In this document: positions 54,594 through 63,324 of the stretch, piece after piece
Position numbering within the stretch: the first letter of the stretch is position 1
Layout of the letters: every line of letters begins with the position of its first letter
Origin: CAYNWT01 sp964450955
GTDB taxonomy: Bacteria; Planctomycetota; Planctomycetia; Planctomycetales; Planctomycetaceae
Direction: 5' to 3'
DNA length: 64,000 nt
Assembly (NCBI GenBank): GCA_964450955.1
Contig: CAYVFI010000007.1
Location: forward strand, 1-64,000
Program-made: the position numbers and the translations under genes
The notes under the pieces: generated by a model
Database searches by the model: none
What the model saw: only the letters and a program-made list of their open reading frames with translations
Told to the model about the DNA's origin: nothing

Positions 54594-56165
54594 ATGAGCA
54601 TGGACTACATCAATCTGCTACCGCAAGGTTTCATCGACGATCCGGAACGCGGCCCCGTCTACGCGGCCGCACCTGACGCTCAGGATGACCTCACACAGAT
54701 CCATGGCATTGGAGAAGTGTTGGAAGCTCAGCTGAATCTGAACGGTGTCTATCGCCTTGAGCAGATTGCTTCCTGGAACCAGACAAACATTGATGCGTTC
54801 AGCAACATGATGCCCTGCTTTCAGGATCGCATCGAACGGAACTATTGGATTCTGCAGGCTCAGCGAATCATCGAACGACGCCGTACGTCGGCGCCGGCCG
54901 GCTCGGCTGTTGCCGGGTTCCCTGCGGGGCTGATTCAAACCGTGCTGATGCTGGCAATCGCTTTGCTGGTCGGTCTGTTGTTTGTGCAATGGCTCGACGG
55001 CGGAACACCGGAAATGTACGCCGGTAACTTAAAGGCGCGAACATTCCATGTGACGGCGACCAAGACCGGCACGCTTTCCAACATTATGGTGGCCGAAGGC
55101 GAACAGGTTCTCGAAGGACAGCAAATCGCAGCGCTGTATGACAGTGATCTGGACTCCACTCGCCAAAGTCAAATCGCGCGAGTTGAAACGCTTCGTCAAA
55201 ATGTTGTCGCGGCCAAAGCGAAGGCAGAACTGGATCTCAAGTGGCGAGTCCATGAACTGGATCGCGAGATCCTCGAACACCGCCAGGCCATTGCATCGGC
55301 GGAAGAATCAGCGATTGAAGTTCCATCGGTTCCGGAAACAAAACTCCCTCCACCTATCGTGGAAGCTACTGTGCCAACAAGAACTGCCTCCGTAGCGAAA
55401 CCAGCTCCGGCCAGGAAGCGGCATGGTTCGACCATCTGGCTAAGCGGACGCAGCGGGAAGCGGGGCCAGACACCGCCCGTCATGCGTGCGACGCAAACGT
55501 CAGAATCACGTACGGAACCTGTTGATGTTCCGGCACCACCAGTTGAAGAAGATCCGTTTGCTGACGATTTCAGCGGACTGCGGACCGCGACCCGACCGCC
55601 GGTTCTGCAACAAATCTCGATGGAGCAACTGCAATCCATGCCTGTCACACTAAGTAAGGCTGAAAAGATTCGTCTGTCGGAAGAACGCATTAACGAACTC
55701 AACCAGCTTAAGGCATCACTTCGCGATAGCGTTCAACAAGCCAGCGGATTGGTGGCAGCCCAAACCGCTTTGCAAAACGCGACTAGTGAACTAAAGGCTT
55801 TGGAAGATACGCGGCATGAAATTGTACTCACGACGACCGGGTTCGGCGTGTGCAGCAAGGTCCTTTGCAGCGTCGGTGAGAAACTTCAAAGTGGTCAGCC
55901 GGTTCTGGAGCTCATCGATAGCCGTAACCAGCACGTGTCTGCACTGATTCCATCAAAGCACGTCGACTCAATTACACCCGGCATGAAAGTGTCTTTGTAC
56001 TTCCCCGGCAGACAACACCGGCGCGGCCGCATTAACAGTCTGCCAGTAAGAACAACCAAGATCGGCGAACGCGGCGAAGCAATGCTCGAAATTCGCATCG
56101 AACCAATGGGCGGCCTGTGGCCCATCGTTCCAATCGGATCACAGGTCCAGGTCTCTCTCGACTAA
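54594..56165 (+). CDS. Membrane protein with N-terminal helix-hairpin-helix and HlyD-like domain
   Basis: A 523-aa protein with an unusual order. Residues ~30-65 (DDLTQIHGIGEVLEAQLNLN, VYRLEQIASW) form a helix-hairpin-helix of the kind seen in proteins that bind DNA. One membrane helix follows (LIQTVLMLAIALLVGLLFV, ~113-131). The outer part has a biotinyl-lipoyl-like first half (FHVTATKTGTLSNIMVAEGE, VLEGQQIAALYDSDL), a coiled coil (~195-240), a P/T-rich insertion, a second coiled coil, and the returning half near 415-460 (ELIDSRNQHVSALIPSKHV). That is the plan of a membrane fusion (HlyD) protein. No transporter or TolC partner is beside it. Confidence 0.75.
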   Translation: MSMDYINLLPQGFIDDPERGPVYAAAPDAQDDLTQIHGIGEVLEAQLNLNGVYRLEQIASWNQTNIDAFSNMMPCFQDRIERNYWILQAQRIIERRRTSAPAGSAVAGFPAGLIQTVLMLAIALLVGLLFVQWLDGGTPEMYAGNLKARTFHVTATKTGTLSNIMVAEGEQVLEGQQIAALYDSDLDSTRQSQIARVETLRQNVVAAKAKAELDLKWRVHELDREILEHRQAIASAEESAIEVPSVPETKLPPPIVEATVPTRTASVAKPAPARKRHGSTIWLSGRSGKRGQTPPVMRATQTSESRTEPVDVPAPPVEEDPFADDFSGLRTATRPPVLQQISMEQLQSMPVTLSKAEKIRLSEERINELNQLKASLRDSVQQASGLVAAQTALQNATSELKALEDTRHEIVLTTTGFGVCSKVLCSVGEKLQSGQPVLELIDSRNQHVSALIPSKHVDSITPGMKVSLYFPGRQHRRGRINSLPVRTTKIGERGEAMLEIRIEPMGGLWPIVPIGSQVQVSLD

Positions 56166-56275
56166 GGACAAAGTAAGCCCCAACAGGCTTCACCTTCGAG
56201 CATGATTTTGCGGGCGAACGTGTAGAACGCTAAGCGCCAAGTGGCAGGTTCGCCAACCTTCGTCAGAGTTCCAAC

Positions 56276-58891
56276 CTATGGTTCTCGAATAATCGAACCG
56301 AAGAACACAGCGTTCAGAAACACTTTATTGGTGCCGTACCAGAAGCCGCGAAAGTTGGGGTCTTCAGCCATCAGGATGATTCGCCCCGAACCTTTGCTGC
56401 GGACAATCACGCTGGCAGAACCCGCAACCAGTTCGATGTTGTCGTCCGAACAATAACCGCTCAGTAGTGGAGCTTCAGTGCAGATGACGGGGTTCGAATA
56501 CGCATTGCTTGTCGGCTCCATGATCACACGGTTGTTGCGGAACAGCGGCAGTCGCCAGTCCGTCATGCCGTAGGCCAGCGGGTGAGTCAAATCGATGCGG
56601 CCTTCAAAGATCGCTCCGCTGATGAGCTTCAAAGCCTGATCGTTTCGAGCATCCGCGTACGGTCGGTGGTCGTGGTGATGATCGTTGGTATCGACCGGAC
56701 TGTCGTCGTCGCTGACGCTGGATCGGAATGTCACTGACGCGAGTTCTTGCTGGTTCACCCACTGCGTCGCGGTTCCGTTCGCGATCAGCGTTCCGCCTTC
56801 TGACACCCACTCACTGATACTGGCCACGGTCTTCTCACTGAGATTCCGATACGAACCGGTTGGCATGACGATGGTGTTGTACCGATGCAAATCGACACGA
56901 CCCAGGCGATCCTGAGGAACCAGAGTCACGGGCACCCCAACGCGATGATCAAGTAAATGCCAGGCTGCTCCGGCCGAGTAGCGGCTGACTCCACCATCGA
57001 TAACCATCAGCACTTTCGGCACCGGTAGCGGTCGCATCGAGTTGCTACCCATGTCGATGCCCTCAGGTGTTAGGCCGGAGGCAATCACATCGACATTGAC
57101 GCCACGCTTTGCGCCTTCCGACATGATGGCGGCGAGCGTTTTCTTATCTGTGTTTTGGATTCCCAACGGCAGAATGACAGTTCCGGCAGGCTTGGTTGGG
57201 TCGTCGCCAAAAACGGCGTTCAGAAGTTCCTGCTGCGCATCAACGGGTTCTGTTTGTTTGTCCGTCGTGAACGATTTTGTCGCGACGCGTAGTCGAGCGT
57301 CAGCGTCGAGCAATTTGTTGATGAGCCAATGACTGTTGTACGACGTTGTGTCAATTGTCCACGCGACGGCGTCAATCGGTAGCTCCATGTCTGCGGATTC
57401 TGGCAGGTCACCAACCAGCGAATCGTCGGCCGGCATCTTCGCGAGCCCGGTCTTGTTCAGGTCATACGCGAGTTGCAGCGTCCAGGTGGATACGTCGTAG
57501 AAAATGCTCTCGCGGAAGTCAGTCCGTTGTTCTGTAAGTGCCTGGATGAATCGATATTCCGGCTGTTGCAGGTTCACGATCAATGAGCCAGCAGGAACGC
57601 GTTTGTCACCGTCAATCGACTTGCTAAGCCAATGTGTCTTGATGTCATGCCGGCCAAGCAATTCGGCAAAGCGTTCAAGTCGAACAGTGTCATCGCAACT
57701 AAACGCGAACGCCTTCACCGGTTGATCGCGTGCTTCGGTCATCGCGTCGCGGTGGAACTTCCGCCGGTAGCTAAGCAACGCTTCACGTGAAGCCTGTGTT
57801 GCTTCGAGGCTGGAGAACGATGTCGCGACATGGTTGCGAATCGTGAATGCGAAACTGAGTTCCCCGTTCGGGCTCTCCTGAGCATGCCCGCGCGAGCTGG
57901 CTTGTTCGAATAAGATGCCCACGGCTCCGTGAAGGTCCGGGTAACTGGAACCCTTACCGGGGTAGAAGTCGTCGAAGACTTCTTCAGTGAAGTACAACGA
58001 ACCAAGCTTATCCAACGCCTTGGCGTGGTACTTTGCGAACTCGTTAGTGAGTTCAATGTTCCGATCCGGAATCAACGGATTCGCGCGTTCGGGGATGCCG
58101 GGCTGGAAGAAGTAGGTCGAACTGGTTCCCATCTCGTGGAAGTCCAGCAGGACGTCCGGTTTCCATTCGTGGTACTTCCGCAGTCGGCCCTGGCTTTCCG
58201 GATGGACGGCCGGCAACCAGTCACGGTTCAAATCGAACCAGTAATAGTTCACGCGACCACCGGGCCACGCCTGATTGTGTTCGGCATGCGCTGAATCGGC
58301 GTTGACATTCATGCCACGATGAGCGTTGGCCCAATTGGCGAACCGATTGAGCCCATCCGGATTCAAGCACGGGTCCATCTGAATGACGACATCGTTCAGC
58401 AACTTCTCAATTTCATCCCCTTTGGCGGCCGCGAGGTGGTACAGCACGACGGGAACCGAGTTCGATCCGCTGGATTCATCGCCGTGAACCGAGTAGCCCA
58501 TGTTGATAACGGCCGGCAGGGTTGAGATATCGATGTCGCCCGACTTATCCGGCTTGGAGAGCAGTCGGTGCTGTTCACGAATTTCGTCCAGCTTCTTGTG
58601 GTTCGCTTCGGACGTCACTGTCAGCATCAGCAGCGGCCGCTGCCCGTGCGACTTCGCGTATTGCTCCACCGTGATCCGCGGAGAAACTTCAGCCAGTTTC
58701 TTCACGTAGGTCACCAACTGATGGTGGGTGATGTGCCGATCGCCAGTCTTGAATTCCAGAACATCTTCCGGAGTCGGAACGGCCGCGTCGTATTCGACAT
58801 TCTTCGTGGGCAGGAAGTAGTCGAGTTCCTCAGCGGCACTCGGAGCAGCAATACAACTAAGGCCTATCAACAGCAGTGCAAATCGTGACAT
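56276..58891 (-). CDS. M14-family zinc carboxypeptidase, secreted
   Basis: An 871-aa protein with a signal peptide (MSRFALLLIGLSCIAAPSAA). The M14 domain (~60-400) has the zinc ligands in SVHGDESSG (H-x2-E), the third His-containing region DVLLDFHEMG and the catalytic Glu in AVGILFEQASSRG. The second half (~500-871) shows an amidotransferase/beta-barrel-like fold, including KVLMVIDGGVSRYSAGAAWH and EGRIDLTHPLAYG, common in planctomycete and bacteroidete M14 homologues. It probably degrades proteins or peptidoglycan peptides outside the cell. The frame opens at 58987, but the signal peptide fixes the start at 58891. Confidence 0.87.
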   Translation of the reverse strand: MSRFALLLIGLSCIAAPSAAEELDYFLPTKNVEYDAAVPTPEDVLEFKTGDRHITHHQLVTYVKKLAEVSPRITVEQYAKSHGQRPLLMLTVTSEANHKKLDEIREQHRLLSKPDKSGDIDISTLPAVINMGYSVHGDESSGSNSVPVVLYHLAAAKGDEIEKLLNDVVIQMDPCLNPDGLNRFANWANAHRGMNVNADSAHAEHNQAWPGGRVNYYWFDLNRDWLPAVHPESQGRLRKYHEWKPDVLLDFHEMGTSSTYFFQPGIPERANPLIPDRNIELTNEFAKYHAKALDKLGSLYFTEEVFDDFYPGKGSSYPDLHGAVGILFEQASSRGHAQESPNGELSFAFTIRNHVATSFSSLEATQASREALLSYRRKFHRDAMTEARDQPVKAFAFSCDDTVRLERFAELLGRHDIKTHWLSKSIDGDKRVPAGSLIVNLQQPEYRFIQALTEQRTDFRESIFYDVSTWTLQLAYDLNKTGLAKMPADDSLVGDLPESADMELPIDAVAWTIDTTSYNSHWLINKLLDADARLRVATKSFTTDKQTEPVDAQQELLNAVFGDDPTKPAGTVILPLGIQNTDKKTLAAIMSEGAKRGVNVDVIASGLTPEGIDMGSNSMRPLPVPKVLMVIDGGVSRYSAGAAWHLLDHRVGVPVTLVPQDRLGRVDLHRYNTIVMPTGSYRNLSEKTVASISEWVSEGGTLIANGTATQWVNQQELASVTFRSSVSDDDSPVDTNDHHHDHRPYADARNDQALKLISGAIFEGRIDLTHPLAYGMTDWRLPLFRNNRVIMEPTSNAYSNPVICTEAPLLSGYCSDDNIELVAGSASVIVRSKGSGRIILMAEDPNFRGFWYGTNKVFLNAVFFGSIIREP

Positions 58892-58948
58892 CAGCAGCCC
58901 CGGAGGTCGATTGGAAACAAGACCAGCTATTGTGATCGGCAATGCGCT

Positions 58949-59020
58949 GCGATGCCACTTCCGATTGCAGGTTCTATCTTGCCACACACTCAGTCCGGTG
59001 GACTGTTTGGATTAGCGAAG
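58949..59020. repeat. Direct repeat, left copy (with 59295-59366)
   Basis: About 72 bp, starting GCGATGCCACTTCCGATTGC, recur at 59295-59366 with changes but no large gaps (CTCAGTCCGGTGGACTGTT here, CTCAGTCGGGTGGACTGTT there). The copies flank a REP-like hairpin and a REPIN. Confidence 0.75.
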
Positions 59021-59044
59021 CATTGACGAGGGCGTGACAGAAGT

Positions 59045-59069
59045 AGCCGACTCAGGCCCTGAGTCGGCT
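59045..59069. repeat. REP-like hairpin
   Basis: AGCCGACTCAG and CTGAGTCGGCT form a perfect 11-bp stem around GCC. It has no T-run and is not next to a stop codon, so a solo REP is more likely than a terminator. Confidence 0.55.
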
Positions 59070-59201
59070 GTTCGCAAGACGTGGCGAGCACACGTAGCTG
59101 GCTGGAGGCTACATTTCTGGCGTTTTCCGACAATTGAATCCCAATATTCGGACAAGAATCGGTTCCTCCCGGTTCCCTTGGGAAGCTTCGACTTCGATTT
59201 C

Positions 59202-59287
59202 GTAGGGTGGGCATTGCCCACCAATCCAAGTCAGCGAGGACGTAGCAATGCCAACACGCGATCGTTGGTGGGCGATGCCCACCCTAC
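59202..59287. repeat. REPIN-like element, GTAGGGTGGGC family (86 bp)
   Basis: The ends 59202-59224 and 59265-59287 are inverted repeats (22 of 23 bases). Each holds the palindrome GGTGGGC-nn-GCCCACC. A related single palindrome is at 5243-5258. Confidence 0.8.
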
Positions 59288-59294
59288 TTTCGTT

Positions 59295-59366
59295 GCGATG
59301 CCACTTCCGATTGCGCGTTCCATCTCGCCTTGCGCTCAGTCGGGTGGACTGTTCGGGTCAGTAAAA
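59295..59366. repeat. Direct repeat, right copy (with 58949-59020)
   Basis: Second copy of the 72-bp sequence lying upstream of the M14 peptidase gene. The right copy ends about 150 bp before the start of the next plus-strand gene. Confidence 0.75.
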
Positions 59367-59513
59367 TAGTAGCGAGCCAGTCGGGTGCATCGACACCAAC
59401 GTGTCGTGCCGGACGGATTGGCCTTTTTTGTTTTGGTTTTCCGGCTTTCCCAGACGAAACCTTCGGCAAGTGGTTCCAATAGGGGAACGTCCAATCCGTA
59501 CGTACGAACCGGC

Positions 59514-61109
59514 ATGCTTCGCAAGATTCTCCTCTTTCCTTTTCTTCCTCTTCGCTGGGTCATTCGCTTTGGCCTGGGCGGGCGGACGCGTGGCGAAAAG
59601 TTAGTCCGGCGCGGTTGGCTGGCGTTCTTCACACTACTGATGCTTGGGGTACCGCTGGTCTGGCTGTTCCTGTTCGCACAGTTTCAATTGACGGAACCCT
59701 GCGGGGAGTTCAATTGGGTTCAGAAGATCAACGCGGAGACAACCAAGATTCCGGAAGCCGATCGAGCGTGGCCCGTGTACCGGGACGCTCTGAGCAAGTT
59801 GTACGTGCAGCTAGGGCCGAAACGGAAGCTTGCCGTTTTGCATAGCGGCAGACTCTATACCGATCGTGGCCTCATCATCTCTGCTATCGATCGCGATCGT
59901 GACTTGAACAGTTTCAACTCTCTGACGAAGCAAGAAATCCTTGCTGGCTACAAGCAGTTCGCCGCGGACAATCGAGAGGTATTGGACGATATTCTAGCGG
60001 CAACAAAGTTTCCGCACGTTGGGTATCTATTCGATGCCGCCTGGGAGTCGCAACTGGACAAGTCAGCTTGGCTGTCTTTGCCACGTCCGGCCTGCGATAT
60101 GGAAATGCAGGTCATCCGCGAGTCGCTACGTAAGGCTTTCTATGCTGCGGCGGCCGATGGTGATTCGTCGCGTGCGATAGCGAGCGTGGCTGGTATATCG
60201 CGACTCTGCGAACACCATTCGCAGCTAGGCCCATTCTTGTTCGCCGCGCTAGGAGCAAATTCGGGACAAGTAGCACTTAGCAAGGATGTGAGCTTTGCCA
60301 TTCAGGTCTGGCCTGACTTGTTTTCTGATTCCGAGTTGGAGCGATTGGCCACAATGTTCGAATCAGCAAATGCCTTCAATACAGACAACAGCGGAGTACT
60401 TGATTGGATCGAGAACCTGGTCGATCAGTGTTACTCGGACGACGGCCGATTCACGGCCAGTGGCGTAGAGATCCTACGAACTCGCATGTTCCGCAATCCT
60501 GATCTGCTAAGTGGAGATCAACATGAAATCTGGCTGGCTCCCTTGCCCAATCGCATGCAGGAGCGGCTGACATCAGCTGTCGTCATGCCCGTCGCCGTCC
60601 GATGGCTCCCCTCACGCGAAACACTTCGAGCCAGTTTACTGGAAGCGAATAAGTCGCGGCTCGAGTTGGGAGCACTTTCGATATTGGAAGTGGATCGGCT
60701 GAATCGAGAAGCTCAGTTCAATCGATCCACAACAAAGCCTGCGTGGCGCGATCGACCTCTGAGTTATCTTGAATCAAACTTCGGATGGAATATCACATAT
60801 GGCCCACTACAAATGCGGTTGAAGGTGACCGCCGTTTGGATTCGCCTTGTGCAGTTCCACAGAGCGAACGCACGGTGGCCGGACACCCTGAGCGAACTGT
60901 CGATTGACGTCCCCCTGGATTGCTACGCCGCCCAACCGGTTCAATACGAACTCAGAGACGGCCAGCCACATATATGGTCCATTGGCGACGATGCCCATGA
61001 CAACGGTGGCATCTTGTGTCCCACCGATCGCAGCGGCTTCGATTGGCAACTGGTGCCGGTCGAAGACTTCGATCCGGACAAGCATTTGAGAACCTCACGC
61101 CAGCGGTAG
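59514..61109 (+). CDS. Hypothetical membrane-anchored protein with pilin-G-like C-terminus
   Basis: A 531-aa protein. One membrane helix (LAFFTLLMLGVPLVWLFLFA, ~35-54) is followed by a large helical, probably outer, domain of unknown fold. The C-terminal part has WPDTLSELSIDVPLDCYAAQ, QYELRDGQPHIWSIGDDAHD and DNGG. This ending is like that of type II pseudopilins of the GspG/DUF1559 kind in planctomycetes, but the N-terminal prepilin cleavage site is absent. No function is inferred. The frame opens earlier at 59385; the start at 59514 gives the sensible N-terminus. Confidence 0.6.
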   Translation: MLRKILLFPFLPLRWVIRFGLGGRTRGEKLVRRGWLAFFTLLMLGVPLVWLFLFAQFQLTEPCGEFNWVQKINAETTKIPEADRAWPVYRDALSKLYVQLGPKRKLAVLHSGRLYTDRGLIISAIDRDRDLNSFNSLTKQEILAGYKQFAADNREVLDDILAATKFPHVGYLFDAAWESQLDKSAWLSLPRPACDMEMQVIRESLRKAFYAAAADGDSSRAIASVAGISRLCEHHSQLGPFLFAALGANSGQVALSKDVSFAIQVWPDLFSDSELERLATMFESANAFNTDNSGVLDWIENLVDQCYSDDGRFTASGVEILRTRMFRNPDLLSGDQHEIWLAPLPNRMQERLTSAVVMPVAVRWLPSRETLRASLLEANKSRLELGALSILEVDRLNREAQFNRSTTKPAWRDRPLSYLESNFGWNITYGPLQMRLKVTAVWIRLVQFHRANARWPDTLSELSIDVPLDCYAAQPVQYELRDGQPHIWSIGDDAHDNGGILCPTDRSGFDWQLVPVEDFDPDKHLRTSRQR

Positions 61110-61198
61110 CTACTCGGACTGCGCGTTCAGATCTTGTCACCGGCAACTTACACGTCAGCGCATCGGGTTGTAAGCTTGGCAAACTATCCAGCATCGAC

Positions 61199-61630
61199 AT
61201 GAGGCAGATGATGCAAGAAATAGACGCGGCCACCAAACGAGCGATTGTGTCGGAACTGCAATCGGGCCAGAAGATTCAAGCGATAAAGCTCTACCGTCAG
61301 GCAACCGGGTACGACCTGCGAACCGCGAAGGACTTCATCGGAAAACTGCAGGCCGCTTTGGAAGGCCAGAATGTTGAGGCCTTGGCGGCCGACAGCACTT
61401 CGCCGCAATCACCCGATCAGGTTCACGACGAAGTTCTTCGGCTGATGCAACGTGGCGAGAAAATTTCCGCTATCAAGGTTTACAGAGAGCACTACCAGGT
61501 CGATCTCAAAGAGGCGAAGGAAGCGGTTGAGACGATCAGCAAAGGGACCGGAAGTGCTAAGCCGACAGGGTGTGGTGCAACGGTGCTTCTGATCGCTCTT
61601 GGCCTGGCAACCGCAATTTCCTGCACCTGA
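61199..61630 (+). CDS. Small membrane-anchored protein with two ribosomal L7/L12-CTD-like motifs
   Basis: A 143-aa protein. Two similar helical units are seen: KIQAIKLYRQATGYDLRTAKDFI (~25-47) and KISAIKVYREHYQVDLKEAKEAVE (~90-113). Each resembles the helix-turn-helix part of the C-terminal domain of ribosomal protein L7/L12, where KIxxIKxVRxxTGLxLxEAK occurs. The C-terminus is a hydrophobic helix (ATVLLIALGLATAIS), so the protein is tail-anchored. Such domains are found in many small bacterial proteins of unknown role. The ATG at 61199 was chosen over the long upstream frame, which overlaps the preceding gene. Confidence 0.6.
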   Translation: MRQMMQEIDAATKRAIVSELQSGQKIQAIKLYRQATGYDLRTAKDFIGKLQAALEGQNVEALAADSTSPQSPDQVHDEVLRLMQRGEKISAIKVYREHYQVDLKEAKEAVETISKGTGSAKPTGCGATVLLIALGLATAISCT

Positions 61631-61668
61631 TTCAAGGCGAACGAACTACCCGGGCAGACGATGGTCAC

Positions 61669-61758
61669 TCACGCCAGCGGTAGTTGTAGCGCGAAGCTGG
61701 CTCCGTCGGTGACTTGTTTTTCCAGAGTCAAATCGCCACGCATGCAGCGCGCGGGATC
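61669..61758 (-). pseudogene. C-terminal remnant of a sensor histidine kinase
   Basis: The minus-strand frame ends RGDLTLEKQVTDGASFALQL followed by PLA and a TGA at 61669-61671. This is the usual last strand pair of a histidine-kinase ATPase domain. The similarity stops where the inverted-repeat element begins at 61765, so the rest of the gene has been lost or displaced. Confidence 0.45.
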
Positions 61759-61764
61759 ATTTTT

Positions 61765-62013
61765 AAGGTGTCAGGAACCGTTTCCAGCAGCGGCTGGGGA
61801 CGTTGGCGAATTCTTGATTGGTGTAGGCCAAAGGCTCCTGGCACCTTTCCGCTTGTTCAAAGCCTTTGTCTTTGTCAAAGATCATCATCCGAGCGTTGGC
61901 TCGGTTGAGAACGTGGTAGATCAGACCACCTTTTGCGGCTCGTTTTGGGCGTCCCATGCAACAAAGAGTAGGCAAATCACTACTCGGTGTCAATTAAAGG
62001 TTCCTGACACCTT
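61765..62013. mobile_element. Inverted-repeat element with a RAYT remnant (249 bp)
   Basis: AAGGTGTCAGGAACC at 61765-61779 is exactly inverted at 61999-62013. A third, diverged copy lies at 61831-61847. Between the ends is the 5' part of a REP-associated tyrosine transposase gene. The element looks like an internally deleted derivative of a RAYT-bearing element. Confidence 0.75.
61844..61957 (-). pseudogene. REP-associated tyrosine transposase (RAYT) N-terminal remnant
   Basis: From the ATG at 61957 the frame reads MGRPKRAAKGGLIYHVLNRA then MMIFDKDKGFEQAER, the standard start of Y1-transposase-family RAYT proteins (IS200/IS605-like). It breaks off there, so the HUH motif and catalytic Tyr are missing. 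RAYTs are thought to move REP/REPIN sequences. The active enzyme that could act on the many REPs in this window must be elsewhere in the genome. Confidence 0.75.
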
Positions 62014-62049
62014 TTATCTTTTCCTTTTATCTTTTCGAACCTTCGCGAC

Positions 62050-62226
62050 ATGCTGACCGATGCTCAGTCGAAGGATGGTTCGACTCGAGGTAGTTGGAGC
62101 CCGGTGGAACCGACGAAAGACAAGTGGGGACCATCCGGTGGCCGGCACTATCTCACGTGCCTGAACCTGCTGATGCTGGAGGTGTATTACCGGCATCTGC
62201 CGTTGTACATCGAACTGGAAGAGTAA
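62050..62226 (+). pseudogene. C-terminal gene remnant, squalene/prenyltransferase-repeat-like
   Basis: The 58-codon frame has GSWSPVEPTKDKWGPSGGRH and NLLMLEVYYRHLPLYIELEE. This resembles the last repeat of planctomycete proteins annotated with prenyltransferase/squalene-oxidase repeats. The upstream part is absent; the element at 61765-62013 and a short duplicated CCTTTTATCTTTT tract lie where it should continue. Confidence 0.4.
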
Positions 62227-62409
62227 GTCCTGAGCCGGCCTTGGCGACTTCTTCGTCGCGATTGAGGATTCTTACCGGCTGTCTTTTTCGGCGTGGAACT
62301 TTCCCACCCCGCCACGATCGATCTTGTGCGAAGACTAGCTATTGCCGGCGGATTTTGAATGAGGTTTTTAGGCATGCTTGACGCGCGTTTATGGAGGGGA
62401 TAGTTTGTT

Positions 62410-62415
62410 TATAAT
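62410..62415 (+). promoter_or_regulatory. Candidate -10 box of the secreted-protein gene
   Basis: A perfect TATAAT, 36 bp before the start codon at 62452. A good -35 partner at the right distance is not visible. GAAGGG at 62441-62446 is a fair ribosome binding site for the same gene. Confidence 0.4.
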
Positions 62416-62451
62416 TGACTCCTCAATGACATTTATCAAAGAAGGGCATGA

Positions 62452-63018
62452 ATGAAGATCTTATCAATTGTAGCAATGGCCGGGCTGATTACTTTAACGT
62501 CGGCGTTCGCTCAGGATGGTTGGGAAGGGTACGACGGGCCGGGGCCGGGGCCTGATGTTGATGGTCCTGGTGGTGGCGGTGGTGGCGAACCACCGGAACC
62601 TCCGTTATGCGTCTACGGGGCTCTAGACGGGACGGAGCCTTCCGGTGGTTACGAGTTATCTGAAGGAAGGGTGCGGAAACTCAAATTATGCGCGGAGTCC
62701 ATCGCCCCAGGAAGCTGGAATGTGGAGGCGTCTGTGGAACCCGGGATGGTCGTGGCAGGCCAAAATCCATTTGACATCTACCTATTCTCTAGTCAACTGG
62801 TTGTGTGCAATGTTGGAACTGGAGTCTGTGAGACTTATCCGAACGACATAATCGAATTGGCGGGTCCGGACAAGGCGGTGGTATTCACCTCGTCAATCCA
62901 GAGCGTGAGGGGCGCTGGCACTTATTATGCTATCGCAGGCGTTGACGCTAGGCCGAAAGCCGGAGGTGCTTGGCTTAACGAGACTTTCGACTTCACTGAC
63001 GTTCTCTCTCTGGAATAG
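62452..63018 (+). CDS. Secreted hypothetical protein with Gly/Pro-rich segment
   Basis: A 188-aa protein with a clear signal peptide (MKILSIVAMAGLITLTSAFA, cleavage before QDG). Then comes a very Gly/Pro/Asp-rich stretch (~22-50), followed by a beta-rich domain with cysteines in PLCVYGALDG, LKLCAES and VVCNVGTGVC, probably disulfide-bonded. No family is recognised. Confidence 0.65.
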   Translation: MKILSIVAMAGLITLTSAFAQDGWEGYDGPGPGPDVDGPGGGGGGEPPEPPLCVYGALDGTEPSGGYELSEGRVRKLKLCAESIAPGSWNVEASVEPGMVVAGQNPFDIYLFSSQLVVCNVGTGVCETYPNDIIELAGPDKAVVFTSSIQSVRGAGTYYAIAGVDARPKAGGAWLNETFDFTDVLSLE

Positions 63019-63324
63019 CTGGGAGATAAGTAGTCAAGCCGGCCGCTGGCAACAGTGGCTGGCGAGGCTCACTTATCAGGCCAATCGCGCTTGTTTGCTT
63101 GACCGAATTGTCACTAGTGGCTTCTCTTGTCGACGTTGTAAGCCAGCGAGTTGAGGCCATTCCTGAGCGTCGGAGACGAGAAAATGGCGAACCGAAAATT
63201 CGCAGTTTTCGGCGAGGCAAACGGACAGCCTCGAAATTGATTCTGTCAACCTCACCACATAGCGTTCACCCGTGGATAGAGGTTTCGACGTGCGATTGCA
63301 CGGCTCACTCAAGAGGTTCACAAC
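63019..63324. other. Intergenic region
   Basis: No gene is supported in 306 bp. GCCGGCCGCTGGCAACAGTGG and its surroundings (63039-63071) can form an imperfect hairpin after the preceding stop, possibly a terminator without a T-run. Confidence 0.45.

Noticed and set aside
61661..62056. 131-aa plus-strand frame
   Set aside because: It is the antisense of the RAYT remnant and its inverted repeats; the minus strand shows the recognisable protein.
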